A stretch of DNA of 64,000 bases from Aquibacillus kalidii. GTDB taxonomy: Bacteria > Bacillota > Bacilli > Bacillales > Amphibacillaceae. Position 1 is the stretch's first letter, and each line of letters begins with the position of its first letter. The stretch lies in the NCBI RefSeq assembly GCF_014280935.1, contig NZ_JACLZI010000016.1, forward strand, positions 38,149-102,148. The letters are read 5' to 3'. The notes beneath the pieces were generated by a model that saw only the letters and a list, made by a program, of their open reading frames with translations, was not told the origin of the DNA and made no database searches. The position numbers and the translations under genes are program-made. Shown in pieces: positions 29,552 through 37,905 of the stretch.

Positions 29552-29576
29552 GAGATCCCTCCCTTGAGGGATCTCA
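29552..29576 (+). other. Intercistronic stem-loop after the pilin gene
   Basis: GAGATCCCTC and GAGGGATCTC form a perfect 10-bp stem with a four-base loop. ATTAC, not a T run, follows. It may stabilise the pilin message or stop only part of transcription, giving more pilin than the downstream proteins. Confidence 0.6.
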
Positions 29577-29598
29577 TTACATATACAGGAGATAAACC

Positions 29599-30354
29599 AT
29601 GCAAACCTTTTACCTCATCTATTTTTTTATCATCGGAATTATATTTGGTTCGTTTTTTAACGTCGTTGGGTTACGTGTGCCTGAGAAAAAAATGTTTGAA
29701 TCCCAAAGATCATATTGTCCTCATTGTCACCACACACTTTCATGGTATGAACTAATACCAGTCTTCTCCTATTTGATTCAAATGGGCAAGTGTCGCCATT
29801 GTCGAAAATCTATTTCTCCTATTTATCCAGTTATGGAGTTAGTGACAGGTGTTTTATTTGCTTTTAGCTTTTATACACTTGGCTTCCAATGGGAGCTATT
29901 AACTGCTTTATTCATGTGTTCCCTTTATTCCATTATTATAGTAAGCGATTTAAAGTACATGCTAATACCAAATCGAGTATTACTGTTCTTTCTGCCTTTC
30001 TTTATAGTGATGAGGATTATTGTTCCTCTTGATCCGTGGTGGTCTCCCGTTATAGGCGCTGTATCGGCATACCTTTTACTTGCACTAATTATTATCGTAA
30101 GTAAAGGTGGTATGGGTGGCGGTGATATGAAATTATTAGCGTTACTAGGCATAGTATTAGGATTTCAAGGAGTTTTACTTGCTTTCCTTTTAGCTACCTT
30201 ATATGGAACAATTATTAGTATTGCTCTATTAAGTATGAAAATCATTAAGCGAAAAGAGCCGTTCCCATTTGGTCCATTTATTGTTTTAGGGAGTTTAACG
30301 AGCTACTTTTTTGGTGAAAACATGATTCATTGGTATATAACAACTTTTTTCTAA
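29599..30354 (+). CDS. pilD: PilD, prepilin peptidase / N-methyltransferase
   Basis: This 251-residue membrane aspartyl protease cleaves prepilins after Gly and methylates the new N-terminus. An N-terminal methylase-type domain has two CxxC pairs (CPHC and CRHC). The catalytic aspartates are Asp117 in SDLKYMLIPN and Asp176 in the GxGD motif GGGDMKLL. About seven to eight membrane helices are visible. It corresponds to comC, the only pilus gene at this locus in B. subtilis. The start follows AGGAGAT. It should process the four prepilins encoded nearby and any comG pilins elsewhere. Confidence 0.95.
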   Translation: MQTFYLIYFFIIGIIFGSFFNVVGLRVPEKKMFESQRSYCPHCHHTLSWYELIPVFSYLIQMGKCRHCRKSISPIYPVMELVTGVLFAFSFYTLGFQWELLTALFMCSLYSIIIVSDLKYMLIPNRVLLFFLPFFIVMRIIVPLDPWWSPVIGAVSAYLLLALIIIVSKGGMGGGDMKLLALLGIVLGFQGVLLAFLLATLYGTIISIALLSMKIIKRKEPFPFGPFIVLGSLTSYFFGENMIHWYITTFF

Positions 30355-30369
30355 GAGGGTGACAGCAGC

Positions 30370-31332
30370 ATGTTGATCAATTTAAACAAGCAGGTTAATT
30401 TTGTAATTAAAGACCGAGTAGTACGCTATGTAGTGAGCAGTCAGCCGACTATTGAGGGTATCACGGACTATGGAGAGTTAGTACTAGAACCAGGTGTAAT
30501 GGAAGATGGGAAAATAATCGATAACAAAAACTTCCAAACAAGCCTGGAGCAACTTGTGAAAAACAAAAAATGGAGAAACGCATCGCTTTCTTTTTGTGTT
30601 CCAGATTCTTTTGTTACAATACGTGAGCAATTGGTTCCAAAAGGACTGTCAAAGGAAGAGACGAAAAGCTATATCCATATGGAGTTAGATGCAAGTATCC
30701 GTCTGCCTTTTCAAGATCCAGTCGTTGATTTCGTTCTAACAGGGGAAGAGAAGGATCAAAGTAAAATATTACTTTTTGCTTACCCAAAAGAAAGAATAAA
30801 CGAATTTCTAAAAGTATTTCATCTTTCCGGTTTGAAGCCAAAAGTTGCAGATTTATCATCGTTATCGCTTTATAGACTGTATTATAAATTAGATTTACCT
30901 AACGAAAATGAACATCTGCTTACTATACAATGGTGTAAGGATGCTACTGTTCTAACTGCTTTCAAGCAAAACAAACCAATCTTTACTAGGCACATCAAAT
31001 CAAATTTAAATCGAAATAGCTGGGTTTGGGATGATACGAAAAATGAATTAGTTTGGACAGGAGAAATGGAAGATTTGGAACAAGTAATTAGTGACCAGAT
31101 CGTGACAATTGAACGGTTTATGGATTTCTATCAATATTCTGTTATGGATGGAACGGAACAAATCACAAAAATACTATTATCGGGAGACTTTCCGAACTTA
31201 AATCAAGTGATTACTGCAATGAGAGAACGATTTACATTGCCGATCGAATCCATGAATAAACTAGAAGAAGCGATTCATCATCCAGCAAGGTTTGCCGAAG
31301 TAATTGGTTTAGCTATTAAAGCAAAAAAATAG
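30370..31332 (+). CDS. pilM: PilM, actin-like type IV pilus assembly ATPase
   Basis: This 320-residue protein fits PilM of Gram-positive pilus clusters. It opens with MLINLNKQVNFVIKDRVVRY, contains SLSFCVPDSFVTIRE and VADLSSLSLYRLYY, and has a sugar-kinase/actin-fold layout with LLSGDFPNLNQV near the C-terminus. PilM binds the N-terminus of PilN on the cytoplasmic face. It starts at ATG behind GAGGGTGA, 15 bases after pilD, and precedes pilN and pilO in the canonical order. Sequence conservation is modest, so the name rests partly on context. Confidence 0.82.
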   Translation: MLINLNKQVNFVIKDRVVRYVVSSQPTIEGITDYGELVLEPGVMEDGKIIDNKNFQTSLEQLVKNKKWRNASLSFCVPDSFVTIREQLVPKGLSKEETKSYIHMELDASIRLPFQDPVVDFVLTGEEKDQSKILLFAYPKERINEFLKVFHLSGLKPKVADLSSLSLYRLYYKLDLPNENEHLLTIQWCKDATVLTAFKQNKPIFTRHIKSNLNRNSWVWDDTKNELVWTGEMEDLEQVISDQIVTIERFMDFYQYSVMDGTEQITKILLSGDFPNLNQVITAMRERFTLPIESMNKLEEAIHHPARFAEVIGLAIKAKK

Positions 31333-31353
31333 TAAAAGGAAAGGAACAAGAAG

Positions 31354-31896
31354 ATGGTAGAAATAAATTTTATAGAAAAACAGAAGATTAATGTAGTTCC
31401 TTACATAATCGCTATTGTTTTTGTCCTTTTACTCGTCGTTGCGGCTTCCATTTTATTATGGCAGCATAGTAGCAAAGAGGAACAAATAAATTCACTAGAG
31501 CTTGAAATACAGCAGAACCTAGAAAAACAACAGGAGCTAACGAGCTTAAAAAACATAAAGGAACAAAGGTTGCAATTGAAAGAGCAAGTAGTAAGTGTGG
31601 AAAATTCTATTTTTCCTACTCTTCCATTACTAGATCGGATGATAGCGTTATTACCTGAAAACACTTATTTTAGTCACTTTGCCTTTTCGATGGAAGAAGG
31701 ATTATCGATCGACATACGTGTAGAAGATATGACACAAGCTGCAGCATACTCCTATGCTATTAGAGAACAAGCATTTGTTGAAAATGTTACATTTGCTAAG
31801 ATGGATAGAGTTCAATCAGATGATGCGTATTACTTAGCTTCTTTTCAAATTGAAATTAATGAACAAGCATGGATAGAGGAGGTAAGGCAGCAATGA
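31354..31896 (+). CDS. pilN: PilN, type IV pilus alignment protein
   Basis: This 180-residue protein has a short cytoplasmic N-terminus (MVEINFIEKQKIN), with the INF-type PilM-binding motif, and a single membrane helix at about 13-34. A coiled coil follows (about 38-80) and then a ferredoxin-like domain. PilN pairs with PilO outside the membrane. It overlaps pilO by four bases (ATGA). Confidence 0.85.
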   Translation: MVEINFIEKQKINVVPYIIAIVFVLLLVVAASILLWQHSSKEEQINSLELEIQQNLEKQQELTSLKNIKEQRLQLKEQVVSVENSIFPTLPLLDRMIALLPENTYFSHFAFSMEEGLSIDIRVEDMTQAAAYSYAIREQAFVENVTFAKMDRVQSDDAYYLASFQIEINEQAWIEEVRQQ

Positions 31897-32519
31897 TCAT
31901 ACAATGGAATAGAATTCATATCATTATTGTTACTGTTGCTGTGTTGCTACCTTTCGCCCTTTATTTTATAGGTCGATCTTATTATGTAGGCCCTCTTTCT
32001 GACCAAGTTAAAAGCGCACAAAATCAATTACAGATCCAGAAAAATCTATTAGCTAAAGCACAACAAGAATTGGATGAAAATGCAACACCAACAACTGAAC
32101 TACAAAAACAATTACCAGTTGAGCAGGCAACAGATCAACTGTTACTTTTACTTAGTGACATCGAAACGAAAGCGAACAGCACCATTAACCAACTAGCTTT
32201 AGCGGGGCAAGACAAGCAGAACGAGGCTACGGATACGGAGCAGACTGGGATCTCCAGTGCTGTGAAAGAAGTTCAATATCAATTACAGGTTACGTCTGAA
32301 AATTACGTTGGCATGTACAACTTTATCCAAGGATTGAGCGCTGCTGAAAGACTAGTAACGATTGAACAATTGGAATTTAGCGAGGCTGCGGAGGATAGTA
32401 TAGCTTTTTCTGTTACTTTTTCAGCTTATTACAACCCTGATCTAGCTGCTTTAAAAGTAGAGGCCCCTACTTACGAATTTAAACCATCGGCAGAAAAAAC
32501 AACACCTTTTGCACAATAG
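31893..32519 (+). CDS. pilO: PilO, type IV pilus alignment protein
   Basis: This 208-residue protein has one membrane helix at about 8-27, a coiled coil (about 36-65) and a C-terminal domain with YQLQVTSENYVGMYNFIQGL, the usual PilO beta-alpha pattern. It partners PilN. ATG 31893 overlaps the pilN stop as ATGA and has GAGGAGG upstream; an ATG at 31869 is in frame but lies within pilN and before that ribosome-binding site. It is the last gene of the pilus cluster. Its coding end overlaps a terminator. Confidence 0.83.
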   Translation: MIIQWNRIHIIIVTVAVLLPFALYFIGRSYYVGPLSDQVKSAQNQLQIQKNLLAKAQQELDENATPTTELQKQLPVEQATDQLLLLLSDIETKANSTINQLALAGQDKQNEATDTEQTGISSAVKEVQYQLQVTSENYVGMYNFIQGLSAAERLVTIEQLEFSEAAEDSIAFSVTFSAYYNPDLAALKVEAPTYEFKPSAEKTTPFAQ

Positions 32520-32533
32520 GTGTTGTTTTTTTG
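32496..32533 (+). terminator. Terminator of the pilus cluster
   Basis: AAAACAACACCT pairs with AGGTGTTGTTTT followed by more T. The stem includes the end of the pilO coding region. Confidence 0.85.
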
Positions 32534-32570
32534 CGAATATGAATAATTTGTTGAAAAATTGGGGTTTGCA

Positions 32571-32600
32571 TTAGACAAAACTCGTCTTACTTTTTATACC
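32571..32600 (+). promoter_or_regulatory. Candidate spoIIB promoter with overlapping Spo0A box
   Basis: TAGACA (32572-32577) and TATACC (32595-32600) are 17 bases apart. The -35 lies inside TTAGACAAAA, which matches a reversed Spo0A box (TTCGACAAAA) at nine of ten positions. Spo0A-activated sigma-A promoters often have a box at this place. Confidence 0.4.
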
Positions 32601-32646
32601 TAATGTGATAGAGTGAAACAAACTCTATTAGAAACGAGGGAACAAA

Positions 32647-33615
32647 GTGGACAATCGTAAACCTATCTCAGTAAAAATGAACGGGAAAGAAACATTTATT
32701 CGTGACCATTCACAGCCACAACCAAAACCAAGACCACAGAAAGACTCTTGGACTAGTTCGTTTGAGGAACAAGCAGCCGCCGTTGACAAAAGTTTTAACC
32801 CTGAAGATTTAATAGAGTATGAGAAAACAGAGCATTCAGATGAAGAGGATTGGTTTAGTCAACTTCAATCAAAGAAGAAAAAGAAACCCAAAGTGCCAAA
32901 AGCCGTTAAACTATTCGGAGTAGCAGCTGCAGCCGCAGCTATTATTGGTATAACCTTAGGATTTGTCATGTTAAGAATGTTTGTCGGAATTGATAATGAC
33001 GGAGAAGTTGCCCAAGGATCGGGTGCAATGCCTGCAGTTTCTTCTACTAATAATGATAATAAAGGTGGACAAGCTAGCACAACCTCATTCTCCACAGCCA
33101 GTTTAAGTGCATTTCTCATCCAAGGTGGTGTATTTCAATCGGAAGAACAGGCGAAAGCAACGCGACAAAGTTTTACGGATGCTGGATATGCATCGATGCT
33201 TTGGCAGAATGATGGTAGTTACCATGTATTTGTTGGTGCTGGTGCAACTAGTCAGGATTTAGATACACTAGAGGCAGAAATGATTGATAAGGGTCTAGAA
33301 ATTTATGCTGGTAAGCCTTGGCAAACAGAAGCAACAGAAGTCTCGGTAACATCAGCGGAAGCAGAATGGCTTAAAGGTTTTGCTGAAAAATGGCAAGCGG
33401 CACTATCGATGAATCAAGCTGATCTATCCAGTGGCATATCTAGTTGGGAAGAGTGGTTAAAAACCGCTCCAAAAGATGCTTCAAAACAAGTCTCTGCACT
33501 ACAATCAGTGGGAAACACTTTTGTCAAGGATGTAAAAGATGGTGCAAGTTCAAACAACATTCAAGTACACTTGCTAACTATGTGGAACAAATATGAGCAA
33601 ATAGGGAAAGAATAA
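32647..33615 (+). CDS. spoIIB: SpoIIB, sporulation septum protein with SPOR domain
   Basis: This 322-residue protein sits directly upstream of maf, as spoIIB does in B. subtilis. It has a hydrophilic cytoplasmic N-terminus (1-80), a Lys-rich stop-transfer patch, a membrane helix at about 87-112 and a SPOR-type domain at about 155-230 (FLIQGGVFQSEEQAKATRQS and YHVFVGAG), followed by a helical tail. SpoIIB helps thin septal peptidoglycan at the start of engulfment. It starts at GTG behind GAGGGAA. Sequence identity to SpoIIB is hard to judge by eye; context is strong. Confidence 0.86.
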   Translation: MDNRKPISVKMNGKETFIRDHSQPQPKPRPQKDSWTSSFEEQAAAVDKSFNPEDLIEYEKTEHSDEEDWFSQLQSKKKKKPKVPKAVKLFGVAAAAAAIIGITLGFVMLRMFVGIDNDGEVAQGSGAMPAVSSTNNDNKGGQASTTSFSTASLSAFLIQGGVFQSEEQAKATRQSFTDAGYASMLWQNDGSYHVFVGAGATSQDLDTLEAEMIDKGLEIYAGKPWQTEATEVSVTSAEAEWLKGFAEKWQAALSMNQADLSSGISSWEEWLKTAPKDASKQVSALQSVGNTFVKDVKDGASSNNIQVHLLTMWNKYEQIGKE

Positions 33616-33647
33616 GTAGGGAAAATTACCTTACTTATTCTTTTTTG
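33608..33647 (+). terminator. Terminator of spoIIB
   Basis: AAGAATAAGTAGG pairs with CCTTACTTATTCTT (one bulged T), followed by a T run. The stop codon lies in the stem. Confidence 0.85.
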
Positions 33648-33793
33648 TTTATAGGAAATAGAAAGTTTTTATCATGTGTTTACGGATAATATAGATTTTG
33701 GACCTACTTCTCTTAATGATTTTACAAGTTTGCCTATTTGTTGAAATACGTTAAGACAAGTAAAATATCAATTATAGAAAGGGAGATAAGACA

Positions 33794-34360
33794 ATGAATC
33801 AGTTAATATTGGCTTCCGGATCACCCAGGAGAAAGGAACTGCTAGAATTAGTTAATATTCCATTTCGTGTTACATTCAGCGAAATAGATGAATCAAAAAT
33901 GGTAATAAAGGATCCAAGGCAACTCGTTGAGCAATTAGCTGTAATGAAAGGGAACGAATTGGAAATTAAACAGGATGAGGTTATTTTAAGTGCCGATACA
34001 GTAGTAAGCTTTGAAGGTGAAGTGTTAACAAAACCACAGAGTAAACAACATGCCAAAGAAATGTTAACACAACTAAATGGCAAGAAGCATAGTGTCTATA
34101 CGGGCGTTATGATTAAATCTAGGGATCGTGAACAAGTATTTTCAGTTAAAACAGAAGTGTCGTTTTGGCATGTGTCTGAAGAAGAAATTGATCAATATGT
34201 AGAATCAGGTGATCCTATGGATAAAGCTGGTGGATATGGGATTCAATCGAAGGGTGCGTTCTTAGTAAGAGAAATTAAAGGTGACTATTATAATGTAGTT
34301 GGCTTACCAGTTTCAATAGTTGTTCGTTATTTACGTGATTTTAATATTTATCCTAAATAA
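33794..34360 (+). CDS. maf: Maf, nucleoside triphosphate pyrophosphatase
   Basis: This 188-residue protein is a full-length Maf enzyme with the N-terminal signature LASGSPRRKELL, LSADTVVSFEGEVL and the motif GKKHSVYTGV. The family hydrolyses dTTP, UTP and modified nucleotides, and overexpression blocks septation in B. subtilis. The catalytic Asp is in SADTVV. The start follows AAAGGGAGAT. It is followed 23 bases later by radC. Confidence 0.96.
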   Translation: MNQLILASGSPRRKELLELVNIPFRVTFSEIDESKMVIKDPRQLVEQLAVMKGNELEIKQDEVILSADTVVSFEGEVLTKPQSKQHAKEMLTQLNGKKHSVYTGVMIKSRDREQVFSVKTEVSFWHVSEEEIDQYVESGDPMDKAGGYGIQSKGAFLVREIKGDYYNVVGLPVSIVVRYLRDFNIYPK

Positions 34361-34383
34361 AGGAATTAGGGAGGATGCATGAT

Positions 34384-35070
34384 ATGACTATAAATGTGAT
34401 GATGAAGAATATTCCGAAGCAGGATCGACCGCGTGAAAGACTTATTAAAGCAGGCCCTACTAATATTTCTAACCAAGAACTGCTTGCCATTTTATTAGGT
34501 ACAGGGACAAAGGAAGAGTCTGTCAGTGAGCTTTCACAGCGTGTGTTGATGCATTTTGAAGGCTTGAATTTACTGAGAGACTCCACTATAGAAGAACTTG
34601 TTGCAATTAAGGGAATTGGCCCAGTAAAGGCTGTCGTCATTTTGGCTGCAATTGAATTAGGTAAAAGAATGCATCAATTGAAGCCACAGGAGAAATATGT
34701 CATTCGTAGTCCTGAAGACGGTGCAGACTATGTGATGGAAGAGATGAGAATATTAAAGCAGGAGCATTTCGTTGTTTTGTTTTTAAATACAAAAAATCAA
34801 GTTATTCATCGTCAAACCATCTTCATCGGAAGTTTAAACGCCTCAATTGTCCATCCTCGAGAAGTCTTTCGTGAAGCCGTTAAACGTTCAGCTGCTTCCA
34901 TTATCTGTGCGCATAATCACCCCTCTGGAGATCCTTCCCCTTCACAAGAAGATATTCATGTAACGAAACGGTTAGCGGAATGTGGTAAAATGATCGGTAT
35001 TGAGTTACTTGATCATTTAGTTATCGGGGATCACAAATTTGTTTCTTTAAAAGAAAAAGGATATTTATAA
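34384..35070 (+). CDS. radC: RadC-family JAMM-motif protein
   Basis: This 228-residue protein has an N-terminal helix-hairpin-helix-like part (EELVAIKGIGPVKAVVILAA) and a C-terminal MPN/JAB domain with the metal motif AHNHPSGDPSPSQED. Despite the name, a DNA-repair role is unproven in this family. ATG 34384 is chosen because GGGAGG ends directly at an earlier ATG (34375), leaving no spacing for it. The order maf-radC-mreB is the standard Bacillus arrangement. Confidence 0.94.
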   Translation: MTINVMMKNIPKQDRPRERLIKAGPTNISNQELLAILLGTGTKEESVSELSQRVLMHFEGLNLLRDSTIEELVAIKGIGPVKAVVILAAIELGKRMHQLKPQEKYVIRSPEDGADYVMEEMRILKQEHFVVLFLNTKNQVIHRQTIFIGSLNASIVHPREVFREAVKRSAASIICAHNHPSGDPSPSQEDIHVTKRLAECGKMIGIELLDHLVIGDHKFVSLKEKGYL

Positions 35071-35123
35071 TACTATCTATTTTCTTTTTTTTTTCGTATA
35101 ATTAATATCAACAAAGATTTGTT

Positions 35124-35164
35124 GGCGCCTTCTACAAGTTTAGCCTTGTATTTGGCGCTTATTC
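35124..35164 (+). terminator. Possible terminator after radC
   Basis: GCGCC and TACAAG pair with CTTGTA and GGCGC around a TTC/TTT internal loop. The tail TTATTCT is only moderately T-rich. Confidence 0.5.
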
Positions 35165-35222
35165 TCATTAGTTGTAAAATTTAGTCTGATTAACGTGAAA
35201 AAAGATTATGGGTTAATTTTCA

Positions 35223-35231
35223 TGTTATGAT
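35223..35231 (+). promoter_or_regulatory. Candidate extended -10 promoter of mreB
   Basis: TGTTATGAT fits TGnTATnAT and lies 76 bases before the mreB start. No clear -35 element is seen. Confidence 0.35.
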
Positions 35232-35307
35232 TGAAATATAAAAGCACAACGTACATATAACTAACTGTGCAAACAACATGAAATAGTTCTAGGAAAGGGA
35301 GATTTAG

Positions 35308-36348
35308 TTGGCAAGATTTAGTTTATCTCAGGATTTAGGTATAGATTTAGGAACAGCAAATACGCTGGTTTTTGTTAAAGGTAAAGGAATTGTAGTTAGA
35401 GAGCCATCTGTTGTGGCTATGAACAAAACAACCGGGGAAATTGAAGCAGTAGGTAGCTCTGCTAAAAATATGATTGGACGAACTCCAGGTAATATTTCTG
35501 TTATCAGGCCTATGAAAGATGGTGTAATTGCAGATTACGATACGACTGCTGCCATGATGAAATATTATATTAAACAAGCTCAAAAAAATCGATCTTCTTT
35601 TGCGAAAAAGCCAAATGTAATGGTTTGTGTTCCATCTGGCATTACGATGGTAGAGGAACGCGCTGTCATCGATGCAACTAAACAAGCAGGTGCAAAGGAT
35701 GCATTTCCAATAGCAGAACCTTTTGCAGCAGCGATTGGTGCAGGCCTACCTGTCTGGGAACCAACTGGAAGTATGATTGTTGACATTGGTGGGGGAACGA
35801 CAGAAGTTGCCATCATTTCCCTAGGTGGAATTGTAACTAGTCAGTCTATTCGGGTTGCAGGGGATGATATGGATGAATCAATTACCCAATATGTGAGAAA
35901 GAAATATAACCTCATGATTGGGGAAAGATCTGCCGAGTCAATTAAGATGGATATTGGATCTGCCGGAGAACCATTTGAAAATGAAGAAATGGACATTAGG
36001 GGTAGAGATCTACTGACAGGGCTACCAAAAACGATTACAATATCAGCAGGGGAAATTGCTTCTTCATTAAAAGATACCGTTACTGCTATCGTTGAGGCAG
36101 TAAAAAATACATTAGAAAAAACTCCACCAGAGCTTGCAGCAGATATTATGGATAGAGGGATTGTATTGTCAGGTGGAGGAGCACTTTTAAAAAGACTAGA
36201 TCAAGTGATCAGTGATGAAACGAAGATGCCGGTATTTGTTGCGGAAGAACCTTTAGATAGTGTTGCAATCGGTACTGGTAAATCGCTTGAGTATATTCAA
36301 CATTTTAAGTCTCATCCCAATATATCCACTCGTTCCACATTGGAGTAA
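35308..36348 (+). CDS. mreB: MreB, rod-shape-determining actin homologue
   Basis: This 346-residue protein is full-length MreB. The nucleotide-binding segments are [14 protein letters not shown] near the start, [19 protein letters not shown] in the middle and [11 protein letters not shown] near the end. It forms membrane-bound filaments that orient cell-wall synthesis. It starts at TTG behind AAAGGGAG, the only start with a good ribosome-binding site. mreC follows after 12 bases. Confidence 0.97.
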   Translation: MARFSLSQDLGIDLGTANTLVFVKGKGIVVREPSVVAMNKTTGEIEAVGSSAKNMIGRTPGNISVIRPMKDGVIADYDTTAAMMKYYIKQAQKNRSSFAKKPNVMVCVPSGITMVEERAVIDATKQAGAKDAFPIAEPFAAAIGAGLPVWEPTGSMIVDIGGGTTEVAIISLGGIVTSQSIRVAGDDMDESITQYVRKKYNLMIGERSAESIKMDIGSAGEPFENEEMDIRGRDLLTGLPKTITISAGEIASSLKDTVTAIVEAVKNTLEKTPPELAADIMDRGIVLSGGGALLKRLDQVISDETKMPVFVAEEPLDSVAIGTGKSLEYIQHFKSHPNISTRSTLE

Positions 36349-36360
36349 GTAGGTGTTTAT

Positions 36361-37236
36361 ATGTTATTTTTCCGTAAAAAAAGACTATTTATCATTCTAA
36401 TTGGTTTTATCCTTCTTGTTGGACTAATCGGTTTTTCTTTACGAGATAGAGATGAACTTACAACTGCCGAACAATTTCTAAAGGACACCGTTGGGTGGAT
36501 ACAAGGAATTGCTCACGTTCCGGTAGAATTTACGACGACTATTTTTTCTAATATTGATGAGATAAAAAATGTTTATAAAGAAAACCAAGTGCTCAAAGAA
36601 CGTCTTGGTAAATATAAACTACTTGTTCATGAGAACCAGGAATTAAAAATAGACAATGAAGAGTTACAAAGCATTTTGGATAAAACGGAGAGTATTAAGG
36701 ACTTTGTTCCAATCCAAGCATCGGTAGTATCACGTAGTCATGAGCAATGGTTTAAGCTTATTACTATAAACAAAGGAAAACAAGATGGCGTAGAAGCCAA
36801 TATGGCAGTTATAACAGGGGAAGGTATGATAGGGAAGGTACAAACTGCTTCTCAATTTACATCTACCGTTTTACTATTAAATGGTTTTGATCGTTCAAAT
36901 AGGATTTCTGTCTCTATTGATGTAGCTGATCAGGACAAAGATCCTTCAGGCTTTATTGTTGGATATGATGAAGAAAGTGATTCTTTGCTATTAGAATTAA
37001 CAGAGTATGACTCGAAAGTTAACAAGGATGACCTAGTTGTATCCTCTGGGCTAGGCGGTTTGTTTATATCAGGCTTAGAGATTGGAAAAATAAAAGAGGT
37101 TAACCCAGATCAATATGGATTAACACAAGTGGCATATGTAGAACCCTCTGCAGATTTGTACGCTATGAACCACGTAATTGTAGTGGATCGTGTTATGCCA
37201 ACACCTGACGAAGAAAAGCTGGAGGAGGAAGAATAA
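36361..37236 (+). CDS. mreC: MreC, rod-shape-determining protein
   Basis: This 291-residue protein has a short cytoplasmic N-terminus, one membrane helix (about 9-25), a coiled coil (about 68-110) and the two beta-barrel domains of MreC, with SVVSRSHEQWFKLITINKG and VVSSGLGGLFISGLEIG. It connects MreB to the wall-synthesis enzymes outside the membrane. An acidic C-terminal tail (EEEE) is visible. Its stop overlaps the mreD start by one base. Confidence 0.95.
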   Translation: MLFFRKKRLFIILIGFILLVGLIGFSLRDRDELTTAEQFLKDTVGWIQGIAHVPVEFTTTIFSNIDEIKNVYKENQVLKERLGKYKLLVHENQELKIDNEELQSILDKTESIKDFVPIQASVVSRSHEQWFKLITINKGKQDGVEANMAVITGEGMIGKVQTASQFTSTVLLLNGFDRSNRISVSIDVADQDKDPSGFIVGYDEESDSLLLELTEYDSKVNKDDLVVSSGLGGLFISGLEIGKIKEVNPDQYGLTQVAYVEPSADLYAMNHVIVVDRVMPTPDEEKLEEEE

Positions 37237-37769
37237 TGCAGAGATTCTATCTCCCTTTCCTTCTGTTAATGATTCTTGTTTTTCAAGGGGTTGCCCTAGA
37301 TTTTTTGCCAGAAAGTCTAATCGCGGACAAATGGATTATTGTTCCGCATTGGATCCTTATTTTTCTTATCCTTATTAGTGTTTTTTACGATCTAGAAAGT
37401 ACATATTACTCTATTCTATATGCAATTCTCTTCGGTTTAATGCTAGATATTGTATATACTAATGTAATAGGGGTGTACATGTTTACTTATGGGATCGTTA
37501 CTTATGCTATACATGGGATCCGAAAAGTTCTACACACGAATTACTTTGTTGCGTTATTGTTAGGAATAGTTGGAGTAACAGCAGCAGATATAGGTATTTA
37601 CATTGTATATTGGTTTATTGGGATTCATGCCATGTCATGGAATTTATATTTGATTGATAGGCTGGTTCCGACTATTATTTCTAACGTTATTTTTCTGATT
37701 TTGCTTTATCCAATCGTTAAACCAAAATTATTAAAATGGTCACAAGGTAAATTTGATCGTAAACAGTGA
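37236..37769 (+). CDS. mreD: MreD, rod-shape-determining membrane protein
   Basis: This 177-residue polytopic protein has five to six membrane helices and the size of MreD. It contains FGLMLDIVYTNVIGVYMFTYG, a family-like segment with a conserved Asp in the membrane. It completes the mreBCD operon and is translated by stop-start overlap with mreC. minC follows after about 136 bases. Confidence 0.92.
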   Translation: MQRFYLPFLLLMILVFQGVALDFLPESLIADKWIIVPHWILIFLILISVFYDLESTYYSILYAILFGLMLDIVYTNVIGVYMFTYGIVTYAIHGIRKVLHTNYFVALLLGIVGVTAADIGIYIVYWFIGIHAMSWNLYLIDRLVPTIISNVIFLILLYPIVKPKLLKWSQGKFDRKQ

Positions 37770-37905
37770 AGCTGTTCCCTTAAGAAGCTGTTAATGAATC
37801 TTTGTATATCAACACCGATCGAATTATTGTGCAGTGGAAAAATTCATAACAATGACAGCTTATAAAAACTATGGGAACAAAATATTTTTTTGGGGTGAAC
37901 CTATC

